NCBI RefSeq assembly: GCF_017592395.1
Contig: NZ_JAGFOU010000003.1
Location: 88,080 to 152,079 of the forward strand
DNA: 64,000 nt
DNA from: Actinomyces bowdenii
Lineage (GTDB): Bacteria > Actinomycetota > Actinomycetes > Actinomycetales > Actinomycetaceae
Direction: 5' to 3'
This document shows, piece by piece, positions 35,156 through 43,593 of the stretch. The notes below the pieces were generated by a model that saw nothing but the letters and a program-made list of their open reading frames with translations, was not told the DNA's origin and searched no databases. Each line of letters begins with the position of its first letter. The first letter of the stretch is position 1. The translations under genes were made by a program, and so were the position numbers.

Positions 35156-36349
35156 TCAGGCCGAGCGGTGGGCCAGGGCCCCCAGATCGATGCCCAGCAG
35201 GCGCGCCTGCTCGGCGGTGCGACCCGTGACCAGCAGGTCGGTGCGGGTCAGGGCCTCGACGTCGTCGGACCCCAGCAGGGCCATGATCGAGCGCAGGTGC
35301 TCGCCCCAGGCATCCAGCTCGCGGCGCAGCGCCTCGGGGCCCCCACCGGTCAGGGTGCGCAGGAAGTGCCCCGAGGCCCCCACTGCGCGAGCGCCCAGGG
35401 CCAGGGCGCGCACGACGTCGAGGGGGTGGCGCACGCCCCCCGAGGCCAGGAGCTCCAGCCCCGGCCGAGCGGCCTTGCCGCCCGGGCGGCTCCTGGAGCC
35501 GTGCATTGCCTCCAGCAGGCACAGGGCGGCCGACTGCCCCCAGCCCGAGAGGTAGGAGTAGCCGCGCTCGGGGCGGCGCTCATTCTCGATCGCGATGAAA
35601 TCGGTGCCGCCGCTGCCGGCCACATCCGCGCCGGCCACACCCAGCCGGGTCAGGGCGTCCAGGGTGCGCGCCGAGAGCCCGAAGCCCACCTCCTTGACGA
35701 TCACCGGCACGGGCACGGCCTCGACGATCGCCGCGATCCGCCGCGGCCAATCCCGGAAGTCCCGGTCGCCCTCGGGCATGACGATCTCCTGGGCCGCATT
35801 GAGATGGATCTGCAGGGCGTCGGCCTCCAGCATCTCCACCGCGCGCACCGCCTGGTCGGGGGCCAGCGCGGGCCCCGCATTGGCCAGGATGAAGGCGCGC
35901 GGGGCCTGGCGGCGGATGATGCGGAAGCCCTCGGCGCGCTCGGGGTCGGTCAGAGCGACGTGCTGCGATCCGCAGGCGATCGCCACGCCCGACTCGGCGG
36001 CGGCCCCGGCCAGGTCGGCGTTGATGCGCGTGGTGGCCGGAGTGCCACCGGTCATGGCATTGATGTAGAAGGGCAGCTCCCAGCGGGCGCCGCACACCGT
36101 GGTGCTGGTATCCACCTGCGCGGTGGCCGTGCCCGCCAGGGCGTGGTGCATGAAGGCCAGGTCATCGAAGGCATTGGGCCGGTCCTGGCCGTGCAGGCGC
36201 AGGGCCAGCTCCACATGCTCGTCCTTGCGGGCCGCGCGCACCGGTCCCTCCTGCTGCGCCGGGCCCCCGGGGGGCGCGTCCCCGACCCGTTCGCCGCCCG
36301 GCAGTGAGCCGCCCCGGGGCCGGCCGGGTCCTGGACCACGTGAGCTCAT
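35156..36349 (-). CDS. fni: Type II isopentenyl-diphosphate delta-isomerase
   Basis: 397-residue FMN- and NADPH-dependent enzyme that interconverts IPP and DMAPP, last step of the mevalonate route. TIM-barrel motifs: RKDEHVELAL, FYINAMTGGT, ACGSQHVAL, ADALQIHLNAAQEIVMPEG, VPVIVKEVGFGLSARTLD, GVAGADVAGSGGTDF and LLASGGVRHPLDVVRALALGA for FMN phosphate binding. An extra N-terminal 35 residues (Pro/Gly-rich) precede the core. It overlaps mvaK2 by 4 nt and is the last gene of the mevalonate operon. Confidence 0.95.
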   Translation of the reverse strand: MSSRGPGPGRPRGGSLPGGERVGDAPPGGPAQQEGPVRAARKDEHVELALRLHGQDRPNAFDDLAFMHHALAGTATAQVDTSTTVCGARWELPFYINAMTGGTPATTRINADLAGAAAESGVAIACGSQHVALTDPERAEGFRIIRRQAPRAFILANAGPALAPDQAVRAVEMLEADALQIHLNAAQEIVMPEGDRDFRDWPRRIAAIVEAVPVPVIVKEVGFGLSARTLDALTRLGVAGADVAGSGGTDFIAIENERRPERGYSYLSGWGQSAALCLLEAMHGSRSRPGGKAARPGLELLASGGVRHPLDVVRALALGARAVGASGHFLRTLTGGGPEALRRELDAWGEHLRSIMALLGSDDVEALTRTDLLVTGRTAEQARLLGIDLGALAHRSA

Positions 36350-37482
36350 CCCACATCCCTCCGATCGCCGTCGCCGGGGTGAGCGCCCCTGCTGCCCCCA
36401 TCATGGCAGTGGACCGCCAGGTCCAGGGGCTCGATGCCCCCGGCCCGCCAGCGCGCGCGCATCGCGCCGGTGTCGGTGCCCGGCGGGCACAGGGCGATGC
36501 CGCAGTCCCCACCGCCGGCGCCCGAGCTCTTGGCCGCCGCCCCGTGATCCTGGGCGATCTCCACCAGGCGCCGCAGGCCCGGGGTCTCGATGGTGATGCC
36601 GCTGGCGCGGCCCAGGTCGGCCAGCAGCCCCCGGTTGCGCCGGATCTGCGCGCCGATCCCCTCATGGTCGCCCTGCCCCACCGCCCGCACCAGGGCGCTG
36701 ACGCAGTCCTGGCTGGCGGTGAGGAAGGCCGCGTAGCGCGCGTCGCGGGCCACCCGGCCCCGCACCCCGGCCACCAGGCGGGGGGAGGAGGCCGGGGCGC
36801 CGGTCCAGCCCACCTGCAGGCACAGGCCCGGGGGCTCCAGCCGGCGGATGCTCAGGCAGGGCCAGTGCGCGGCCAGCAGTCCGCCGGTGCTGCGGCGCCG
36901 GCGCTCCCGGCGCAGCCAGCCGCGGTCGGGGGAGGAGTAGGCCACCCAGCCGGTGAAGGCGCTGGCGGCGATATCCCCGCCCGAGCCGATCGGCTCGACG
37001 TCGTCGGAGGCCATCAGCGCCAGGCGGTAGACCTCCATGTCATCGAGCCCCAGCCCGTAGAGGCGGGCCACGGCCCGGACAGTGGCCACGGTCACCGCCG
37101 AGGAGGAGCCCAGGCCGAGCTTGCGCCCGCTGCCGCCATCGACCAGCTCGCTGACGACCTCCAGGTCGAAGATCCGCAGTCGGCCACCGCGCTCGCGCAC
37201 GAGCTCCTCCACCACGCGGATCGCGCTGATCACGTAGTCCGCGCCCCGCCCCTCGACCTGCGCCGCGCCGTCCTGGCGGCGGTGCCAGGCCAGCGCCCGC
37301 CCCCCGTGGAGGGCCGAGCGGATCCGGCCCACCTGCTGGGCTGCGGTGATGCTCACCGTGATGAAGCGGTCCACAGCCACCAGTATGGCCTGATGGCCCG
37401 GCTCGACGACGGCGTACTCGCCCGCGATGTAGAGCTTGCCCGGGGCGCTGGAGGAGGCCCGGGGGACCTCGGGGCGGCTCAC
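36346..37482 (-). CDS. mvaK2: Phosphomevalonate kinase
   Basis: GHMP-family kinase of 378 residues from the GTG at 37482 that phosphorylates 5-phosphomevalonate. The start VSRPEVPRASSSAPGKLYIAGEYAVVEPGHQAI contains the N-terminal GHMP motif; the ATP loop is KLGLGSSSAVTVATV, and the C-terminal motif is AAAKSSGAGGGDCGIAL. Nothing is missing compared with streptococcal or streptomycete homologues. It overlaps mvaD and fni by 4 nt on either side, so these three genes are translated as one unit. Confidence 0.94.
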   Translation of the reverse strand: MSRPEVPRASSSAPGKLYIAGEYAVVEPGHQAILVAVDRFITVSITAAQQVGRIRSALHGGRALAWHRRQDGAAQVEGRGADYVISAIRVVEELVRERGGRLRIFDLEVVSELVDGGSGRKLGLGSSSAVTVATVRAVARLYGLGLDDMEVYRLALMASDDVEPIGSGGDIAASAFTGWVAYSSPDRGWLRRERRRRSTGGLLAAHWPCLSIRRLEPPGLCLQVGWTGAPASSPRLVAGVRGRVARDARYAAFLTASQDCVSALVRAVGQGDHEGIGAQIRRNRGLLADLGRASGITIETPGLRRLVEIAQDHGAAAKSSGAGGGDCGIALCPPGTDTGAMRARWRAGGIEPLDLAVHCHDGGSRGAHPGDGDRRDVG

Positions 37483-38558
37483 CGCGCGGCCCGCCCGGCT
37501 GGCGGGGCGGCCGGCTCGAGGCGCACTCCCGCGCCCGGGCGGTGGACGGAGACCCGGGCCCCGGGCAGGCGCTCGCCCAGGGCCCGGGCGACCTGCTCGG
37601 CGCCTACCCCCGGCGTCAGGACCTTGACATTGGCCCCGGCGTCGATGGTGGCCCAGGCGGGCATTCCCTCCTCGCGCAGGGCCCGCACCGTGTGGAGCGC
37701 CTCCACGGTGCGCGGCATCCAGTAGATGACGGCTGGCCTGCTGGCCAGCATGGTGGCGTGCATGCCCAGGGCATTGGCCTCCACCACCTCCCCGAGGCCC
37801 TGGACGTCCCCGCGGCGCACCGCCGCCAGGGCCTCGCCCAGGTCCTGGGCGCTGGCCCGGACCCAGGAGGGGTAGAGGGGGGAGGTGGCCATGGTGCGGC
37901 GCATGGCCTGCGTGGAGCCGATGGACTTGCTCCTGTCGCTGAGCACGACCACCACCATGGCCAGGTCCGGCTCGCTGCGGGCCGCGACGGTCCCGCCATC
38001 CGACTCGCCACCGGCTCCGCAGGCCAGGCCGGCGGCCTCGACGGGCTCGGCGTAGGAGGACTCGTCGTCGCTGCCGGCCCGCCACAGCACCAGGCCCCCG
38101 AAGACCGAGCGCGAGGCCGACCCGGAGCCGCGCCGGGCCAGGCGCGACAGGGCCCGCTCATCGAGCTCCAGGCCGGCGGCCCGCGAGGCCGCGGCGGCCA
38201 GGGCCGCGAAGCCCGCGGCCGAGCTGGCCAGGCCCGCGGCCAGCGGCACGGTGGAGGAGGAGGACACCGTGGCGGCCCGGCTCAGGCCCGAGCGGCTGCG
38301 CACCAGGTCCAGGAAGCGGGTCACCCGGCCCAGGGCGCCCTGGCCGGGCACGGCGCCGTTGATGGTCACCGCGTCGCGGCCCTGTTGCCCGCCGTCGAAG
38401 GAGACGGTGGTGGTGGTCCGGGTGCCGGCCAGGGTCAGGGACAGGCTGGAGGTGGTGGGGATGGTCAGTGACTCATCGGCCTTGCCCCAGTACTTGATGA
38501 GGGCGATGTTGGTGTTGGCGCTGGCTGTCGCCGTCGGCGCCTCGGGCGTCAGTGCCAT
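37479..38558 (-). CDS. mvaD: Diphosphomevalonate decarboxylase
   Basis: 359-residue GHMP-fold enzyme that makes isopentenyl diphosphate from mevalonate diphosphate with ATP. Motifs: ASANTNIALIKYWGKADESL, PTTSSLSLTL, LAAGLASSAAGFAALAAAAS (phosphate loop), RRGSGSASRSVFGGLVLWRAG and the catalytic-Asp region TIDAGANVKVL. Complete and of normal length. It overlaps mvk by 10 nt and mvaK2 by 4 nt. Confidence 0.96.
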   Translation of the reverse strand: MALTPEAPTATASANTNIALIKYWGKADESLTIPTTSSLSLTLAGTRTTTTVSFDGGQQGRDAVTINGAVPGQGALGRVTRFLDLVRSRSGLSRAATVSSSSTVPLAAGLASSAAGFAALAAAASRAAGLELDERALSRLARRGSGSASRSVFGGLVLWRAGSDDESSYAEPVEAAGLACGAGGESDGGTVAARSEPDLAMVVVVLSDRSKSIGSTQAMRRTMATSPLYPSWVRASAQDLGEALAAVRRGDVQGLGEVVEANALGMHATMLASRPAVIYWMPRTVEALHTVRALREEGMPAWATIDAGANVKVLTPGVGAEQVARALGERLPGARVSVHRPGAGVRLEPAAPPAGRAAR

Positions 38559-39529
38559 GGCCCGGCCTCCCCCGTCTCACTGGTGCGCATCCGATGGATC
38601 CATGTGGTGGCGGCGCCCGCCTGCCGCAGGGCCGAGCTGATGCGCTCGGCCGTGCCCGGATCGTCGGCCAGGGCGATGATGCAGCCGCCCAGGCCCCCGC
38701 CGGTGAGCTTGGCGCCCAGGGCGCCGGCCCCGCGGGCGGCCGCCGTGAGCCGGTCCAGGACCGGCAGGCCCAGCTCGAGCTCGGCCAGGATCGTGTGGGC
38801 CCGGTCCATGGCCGCCCCCAGGGCCGGCGCATCGCCCTCATCGAGGGCCGTGACCGCCATCGTCGCCAGCTCCCCGAGGCGGTCGATGAGCGCGCCGATG
38901 CCCTCGGCATCCTGCTCGTAGCGGGCCCGCAGGCCCTCGACCGCCTGGCGGGTCGAGCCGTGGACGCCGGAGTCGGCGATGATCAGGCAGGCGCCCTCGA
39001 TGCGCTGGCTCAGCGGGGTCATCCGCCCGCCCTGGAAGCGGATGGGGCCCGGCGCGCAGGTGGCCGCCGCATCCAGCCCCGAGGGCCTGCCGTGGGCCAC
39101 CTGCTCGGCCATCTGGGTCAGGGCGAAGAGCTCCTCACTGCTGGCCCGGCGCCCGCAGGCATCCAGCACGGCGCGGATGATCGCGCCCGAGGCGGCCGCC
39201 GAGGAGCCCATCCCGCGCTCGTGGGGGAAGTCCGATCGGGTGGTGATGGCGAAGGACTGGTCCATTCGCCCCGCGAACTCGCGCGCCGCCTCGAAGGCCC
39301 GGGCCACGCAGGCGAAGCCCCGGGGGCTGGAGGCCAGAGGGCCGCTGTAGCCCAGGCTGTGCAGCATCGAGGGGCCGGTGATGGGGGTGGCGGTGGCGCG
39401 CATCCGCAGGTCGTGCAGCGGCACGGCGATCGCGGGGTGCCCGTAGACCACCGAGTGCTCGCCCAGGAGGATGGCCTTGGCCCAGGTGCGACCACGCCCC
39501 TCGCGGCCGGGGGAGGAGTGGCTGTCCAT
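38549..39529 (-). CDS. mvk: Mevalonate kinase
   Basis: 326-residue GHMP kinase, first gene of the operon mvk-mvaD-mvaK2-fni. Motifs: AKAILLGEHSVVYGHPAIAVPL, ERGMGSSAAASGAIIRAVLDA and the C-terminal KLTGGGLGGCIIAL. These are the lower mevalonate pathway genes; HMG-CoA synthase and reductase are not in this window. Upstream (39530-39863) the 334-nt gap contains the proS promoter at one end, a possible gene relic, and presumably the operon promoter, which I cannot pin down. Confidence 0.95.
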   Translation of the reverse strand: MDSHSSPGREGRGRTWAKAILLGEHSVVYGHPAIAVPLHDLRMRATATPITGPSMLHSLGYSGPLASSPRGFACVARAFEAAREFAGRMDQSFAITTRSDFPHERGMGSSAAASGAIIRAVLDACGRRASSEELFALTQMAEQVAHGRPSGLDAAATCAPGPIRFQGGRMTPLSQRIEGACLIIADSGVHGSTRQAVEGLRARYEQDAEGIGALIDRLGELATMAVTALDEGDAPALGAAMDRAHTILAELELGLPVLDRLTAAARGAGALGAKLTGGGLGGCIIALADDPGTAERISSALRQAGAATTWIHRMRTSETGEAGPWH

Positions 39530-39606
39530 GTCTTTGTTCCTTGCCTGGGGCCCATGGGGCGGTCATGCTCTGGGAGAGAATAGATGCCCCCTCACCTGCG
39601 CGGCAA

Positions 39607-39816
39607 TCAGGTGTCGATCACCCGCCCGAGGCCCCCGCCCCGCCCGACCGGATCGCCCACCAGGTCGACGACGTCGGGGAAGCGCGCAGCCAGCGCCTGG
39701 TCGGAGGTGGTGCGCATGATGCGAGGGCACTGCATGATGCCTTGATGCAGCAGGATCGCATCAGATCCTCCCATCGGACATCGGGGCCGTGGCGCGGCGG
39801 TCCTCCGCTGGCTCAC
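39607..39816 (-). pseudogene. Unrecognised short frame, possible gene fragment
   Basis: A 69-codon minus-strand frame between mvk and proS whose translation has natural composition (IMRTTSDQALAARFPDVVDLV, then GDPVGRGGGLGRVIDT) rather than the Arg/Pro-rich look of shadow frames. I cannot assign a family. It may be the 3' end of a lost gene or a small unknown protein. Confidence 0.25.
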
Positions 39817-39826
39817 GGGTTGCCGG

Positions 39827-39857
39827 TTGCCAGGGGCCGAGCCGCAGCACGTAGCAT
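39827..39857 (+). promoter_or_regulatory. Promoter of proS, apparently leaderless
   Basis: TTGCCA (39827-39832) and TAGCAT (39852-39857) with a 19-nt spacer. The -10 ends 6 nt before the GTG at 39864, so transcription should begin at the start codon. Confidence 0.55.
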
Positions 39858-39863
39858 GTGCCC

Positions 39864-41687
39864 GTGCTGCACAGACTCTCCACCGCCTTCATCCGCACCC
39901 TGCGCGAGGACCCGGCCGACGCCGAGGTCGCCAGTCACAAGCTCCTCGTGCGCGCCTGCTACGTGCGCCGGGCCGCCCCCGGCATCTACACCTGGCTGCC
40001 CCTGGGCCTGCGCACACTGCGCAAGATCGAGGCCATCGTGCGCGAGGAGATGGACGCCATCGGCGGCCAGGAGGTGCACTTCCCGGGCCTGCTGCCCGCC
40101 GAGCCCTACCAGGCCTCCGGCCGCTGGGAGGACTACGGCCCCACGCTGTTCACCCTGAAGGACCGCAAGGGGGGCGACTACCTCCTGGCACCCACCCACG
40201 AGGAGATGTTCACCCTGGCGGTCAAGGACATGTACTCCTCGTACAAGGACCTGCCCGCCATCGTCTACCAGATCCAGACCAAGTACCGCGACGAGGCCCG
40301 TCCCCGCGCCGGCATCATCCGCGGCCGGGAGTTCGTCATGAAGGACTCCTACTCCTTCGACATCGACGACCAGGCCCTGGAGGCCTCCTACCGCAAGCAC
40401 CGCGACGCCTACGAGCGGCTCTTCACGCGCCTGGGCCTGGACTACGTCATCGTCAACGCCATGGCCGGTGCCATGGGCGGCTCCCACTCCGAGGAGTTCC
40501 TCCACCCCTCGCCCATCGGCGAGGACACCTTCGTGCGCTCCGAGGGCGGGTACGCCGCCAACGCCGAGGCCGTCACCACCGTGGTCCCCGAGCCGGTGGA
40601 CGCCTCGGGAGTGGGGCCGGCCCGCGTCGTCGACACCCCCGACACCCCCACCATCGAGACCCTCGTGGCCCTGTGCAACCAGGCCTACCCGCGCTCCGAC
40701 GGCCGCGCCTGGACGGCGGCCGACACCCTGAAGAACGTCGTGGTGGTCCTCACCCACCCCGGTGGGCGGCGCGAGCTGCTCGTCGTCGGCGTGCCGGGGG
40801 ACAGGGAGGTCGACATGAAGCGCCTGGAGGCCGCCGTGGCCCCCGCCGAGGTGGAGATGGCCACGGAGGAGGACTTCACGGGCCACCCCGAGCTCGTGCC
40901 CGGCTACATCGGCCCCGAGGCCATCGGCCCCAACTCGCCGCTGCGCCGGGTCGAGGTCGATGAGGAGGGCACCGAGCGCCTGACCGGCTCCGTGCGCTAC
41001 CTGGTGGACCCGCGCATCGTGGAGGGCACCAGCTGGGTCACCGGGGCCAATGCCGACAAGAAGCACGTCCTGGACCTGGTCATGGGCCGGGACTTCGCCG
41101 CGGACGGCACCATCGAGGCCGCGGCCATCCACGAGGGCGACCCCGCCCCCGACGGCTCGGGCCCCCTGAGCCTGGCCCGCGGCATCGAGGTGGGCCACAT
41201 CTTCGCCCTGGGGCGCAAGTACTCCCGGGCCCTGGGGCTGAGCGTGCTCGACGAGAACGGCAAGGCCCGGGTGGTGACCATGGGCTCCTACGGCGTGGGC
41301 GTCAGCCGCGTCATGGCCGCCCTGGCCGAGGCCAACCACGATGAGCACGGCCTGGCCTGGCCCATCGCCGTGGCCCCCTACCACGTCCAGGTGCTGGCCA
41401 CCGGCAAGGACGAGGAGGTCTTCTCCACCGCGGAGGGGATCGCCGCCGCCCTGGACGCCCAGGGCGTGGAGGTCCTCTACGACGACCGCCGCAGGGTCAG
41501 CGCCGGGGTGAAGTTCGCCGACTCCGAGCTGCTGGGGCTCCCCTACACCCTGGTGGTGGGCCGGGACCTGGCCAAGCAGGGAACCGTGGAGATCCGCGAC
41601 CGCCGCAGTGGCGAGCGCCGCAGCGTGCCGGCCGGTGAGGCCGCCCAGGAGGTCGCCGCCCTCGTGCGCGCCGCCCTGGCCTCCTAA
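39864..41687 (+). CDS. proS: Prolyl-tRNA synthetase
   Basis: Class II aminoacyl-tRNA synthetase of 607 residues, bacterial (ProS type 1) architecture. The start at GTG 39864 gives the usual [20 protein letters not shown]; a GTG two codons upstream is possible. Class II motifs: [15 protein letters not shown], motif 2 [27 protein letters not shown], motif 3 [15 protein letters not shown]. The editing (INS/YbaK-like) domain lies at about 225-390 between motifs 2 and 3. The anticodon-binding domain is at the C-terminus. Its promoter suggests a leaderless mRNA. A long AT-containing hairpin follows the gene. Confidence 0.97.
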   Translation: MLHRLSTAFIRTLREDPADAEVASHKLLVRACYVRRAAPGIYTWLPLGLRTLRKIEAIVREEMDAIGGQEVHFPGLLPAEPYQASGRWEDYGPTLFTLKDRKGGDYLLAPTHEEMFTLAVKDMYSSYKDLPAIVYQIQTKYRDEARPRAGIIRGREFVMKDSYSFDIDDQALEASYRKHRDAYERLFTRLGLDYVIVNAMAGAMGGSHSEEFLHPSPIGEDTFVRSEGGYAANAEAVTTVVPEPVDASGVGPARVVDTPDTPTIETLVALCNQAYPRSDGRAWTAADTLKNVVVVLTHPGGRRELLVVGVPGDREVDMKRLEAAVAPAEVEMATEEDFTGHPELVPGYIGPEAIGPNSPLRRVEVDEEGTERLTGSVRYLVDPRIVEGTSWVTGANADKKHVLDLVMGRDFAADGTIEAAAIHEGDPAPDGSGPLSLARGIEVGHIFALGRKYSRALGLSVLDENGKARVVTMGSYGVGVSRVMAALAEANHDEHGLAWPIAVAPYHVQVLATGKDEEVFSTAEGIAAALDAQGVEVLYDDRRRVSAGVKFADSELLGLPYTLVVGRDLAKQGTVEIRDRRSGERRSVPAGEAAQEVAALVRAALAS

Positions 41688-41696
41688 CCCCTTCCT

Positions 41697-41764
41697 TTCG
41701 ACAATTTGCATGAGATCGTACTTCTCCAGGCCTGGAAAAGGCCGATCTCATGCAAATTGTCGAA
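41697..41764. terminator. Perfect 22-bp hairpin between proS and the lipoprotein gene
   Basis: The arms 41697-41718 and 41743-41764 are exactly complementary over 22 bp (core CAATTTGCATGAGATC) with a 24-nt loop that itself contains the palindrome CCAGGCCTGG. It separates convergent genes and should terminate both. Its AT content is far above that of its surroundings. Confidence 0.75.
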
Positions 41765-41774
41765 GGTGGGGAGG

Positions 41775-42935
41775 CTAGGCGGTGTAGCCGGGCAGGGCCG
41801 GGAGCTGGGCGCCCCAGTCGGCGGCGCGCAGCCCGGCATCGATGGCCGCGTCGACGGCGGCCTGGCGCGCAGGCGTTGAGGCCTGGGTCTGGGCCACCTG
41901 CTGCGCCTCCGCAGCCGCCACATCCGACCAGGACGCTCCCGCCCAGGCGCCATCCGGGTCGCCATCCGCCTGGGCCGCCGGCTCCGGCGGGGCGTAGGCC
42001 GCCAGCCGCGTGTCCTGGCCACCCGCGGCGATCGAGGCGTTGACCACGATCGTGGCCGTGCGCGCATCCTCCATGGCCTGCTCGCGCACGCCCTCGTCCT
42101 CGGCGCGCGCCCCGGCCTGCTCGCAGGCGTAGCGGGCGGCGTCGTAGAGCGCGAGCAGCGGGCCGCCCAGCGCCGTCCCGCCCGGTCCTGACGAGGCCCC
42201 CGCCGCAGGTGCCGACGACGCCCCGGCCGTGGCCGGGCTCGGCGAGGGCTGCTGGTCCCGCCCCTGCCCGCTGCGCGGCGCGCCCTGGAGCGCACCGGGG
42301 GAGACCTCATCGAGGTAGGCGCCCCAGGACACCGCCAGAGCGGTGTAGAGCTGGGCCTCCTGGGCCGAGCCCGCCGACAGGGCCGCCTCTCGCGCCATGC
42401 TCGCGCCCTGCTCCAGGGCGGCGCGCAGATCCTCCCCGGTGGCGTCCTGCGCCGCGGTCGCGATCGGCGTCGCCGTGGGGTAGGTGGTGGGCACCGCCGT
42501 CGCCCACGGCTCCCACACGCCACCGAGGACCTGGGCCTGGTTCTGCGCATCGGCCTGCAGCTGCGCGGGCACGGCGCCGGGGCCCTGGCCGCCGGAGGCG
42601 AGCACCTCCGCCGTGGAGGAGATGAGCACGGCCTGGCGAGCCAGGGAGTCGCGCACCGCCTCGGCCTGGGGCGCCGTCTCCAGGGAGGCGGGCGAGCCCT
42701 CTCCCAGGCGCAGGCCGCACCCGCCGCTGGCCACCAGCGCCGCGGCCAGGGCCACCGCCCCCGCTGCGCGCAGGAGAGCGGCGGGCCGGCCACGTTGAAC
42801 GCGCTCCGCACGGTGCGCGCCGGCCGAGGGCGGCAGGTCGGGGATCAGGGGGCTCGGGGCAGGGCCCGGCCCCGGGAGGCGGTGGGCCGGGGAGCCGGGA
42901 GCCCCGGGGCGCGGCGGGGGAGGGCTGAGGGTCAT
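41775..42935 (-). CDS. DUF4439-like putative lipoprotein
   Basis: 386 residues. After a Pro/Arg-rich N-terminus comes a hydrophobic segment (LLRAAGAVALAAALVASGGC) ending in a possible lipobox cysteine, so an exported lipid-anchored protein is likely. The remaining helical, Ala/Gln-rich sequence (AVRDSLARQAVLISSTAEVLA; GEDLRAALEQGASMAREAALSA; LYTALAVSWGAYLDE) and its place between proS and rimP fit the DUF4439 proteins found at the same spot in mycobacteria (Rv2844). A Ser/Pro/Gly-rich disordered stretch splits the domain near residue 240. Function unknown. It is divergent from rimP. Confidence 0.65.
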   Translation of the reverse strand: MTLSPPPPRPGAPGSPAHRLPGPGPAPSPLIPDLPPSAGAHRAERVQRGRPAALLRAAGAVALAAALVASGGCGLRLGEGSPASLETAPQAEAVRDSLARQAVLISSTAEVLASGGQGPGAVPAQLQADAQNQAQVLGGVWEPWATAVPTTYPTATPIATAAQDATGEDLRAALEQGASMAREAALSAGSAQEAQLYTALAVSWGAYLDEVSPGALQGAPRSGQGRDQQPSPSPATAGASSAPAAGASSGPGGTALGGPLLALYDAARYACEQAGARAEDEGVREQAMEDARTATIVVNASIAAGGQDTRLAAYAPPEPAAQADGDPDGAWAGASWSDVAAAEAQQVAQTQASTPARQAAVDAAIDAGLRAADWGAQLPALPGYTA

Positions 42936-42960
42936 CACGCTCCGATCCTCCCATGGCAGG

Positions 42961-42966
42961 TAGCAT
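42961..42966 (+). promoter_or_regulatory. Candidate -10 for rimP-nusA
   Basis: TAGCAT, identical to the proS -10, in the 81-nt gap between the divergent lipoprotein gene and rimP, 50 nt before the rimP start codon. Confidence 0.4.
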
Positions 42967-43016
42967 GTTCCCGACCTGACCACGCCCCCAGGGGCCAGAG
43001 GGGAGGAGCCCCCACC

Positions 43017-43490
43017 ATGCCGGAGAAGGCGGATAGGCCCGACGCGCTCGCCGGGCGCCTGACCGAGCTCCTGGAGCCCGTGGTCGGCGGCGCCGGCCTC
43101 TTCCTGGAGCGGATCGAGACCACCCGGGCCGGGAGGTACTCGGTGGTGCGGGTCGTCGTCGACCTGCCCGACGGGCCCGGGGATCTGGATCTGGACCGCC
43201 TGGGCGAGGCCACCGCCGCCGTCTCCCAGGCCCTGGATGAGGCCGATCCGGTCAAAGGCCAGTACACCCTGGAGGTCTCCACCCCCGGGGCCGAGCGCGA
43301 GCTGCGCACGGCGCGGCACTTCCGCCGCGCCGTCGGGCACGGGGCCCGGGTGACCACGGGTGAGGAGGAGCTCAGCGGCACCATCTCCGCCGCTGATGAC
43401 CAGGGCCTGACCCTCCAGACCGACGCCGGCCCCAGGACCCTGCCCCTGGAGCGGATCCGCCAGGCCCGGATGGTGATCTCCGGCCCGTGA
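43017..43490 (+). CDS. rimP: Ribosome maturation factor RimP
   Basis: 157-residue factor needed for early 30S assembly. The start at ATG 43017 gives MPEKADRPDALAGRLTELLEPVVGGAGLFLERIE; the frame is open upstream but without similarity. Family motifs: RVVVDLPDGPGDLDLDRLGEATAAVSQALDEADPV, YTLEVSTPGAERELRTARHFRRAVG and a C-terminal SH3-like barrel. GGAGGAG lies shortly before the ATG. It leads the rimP-nusA-ylxR-infB operon, with 103 nt before nusA. Confidence 0.95.
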   Translation: MPEKADRPDALAGRLTELLEPVVGGAGLFLERIETTRAGRYSVVRVVVDLPDGPGDLDLDRLGEATAAVSQALDEADPVKGQYTLEVSTPGAERELRTARHFRRAVGHGARVTTGEEELSGTISAADDQGLTLQTDAGPRTLPLERIRQARMVISGP

Positions 43491-43593
43491 GCCGGGACCC
43501 GGCCACCACCACCCACGTACCCACCGGTACCCGCACGACCACATGTGACCGCAGGGCCGCCTCCGCGGAGGACAGGACCAGAGAGGACCACCC

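Noticed and set aside
39607..39816. Start of a mevalonate operon gene such as mvaA or mvaS
   Set aside because: The fragment has no similarity I can recognise to HMG-CoA reductase or synthase; it is listed only as an unassigned short frame.
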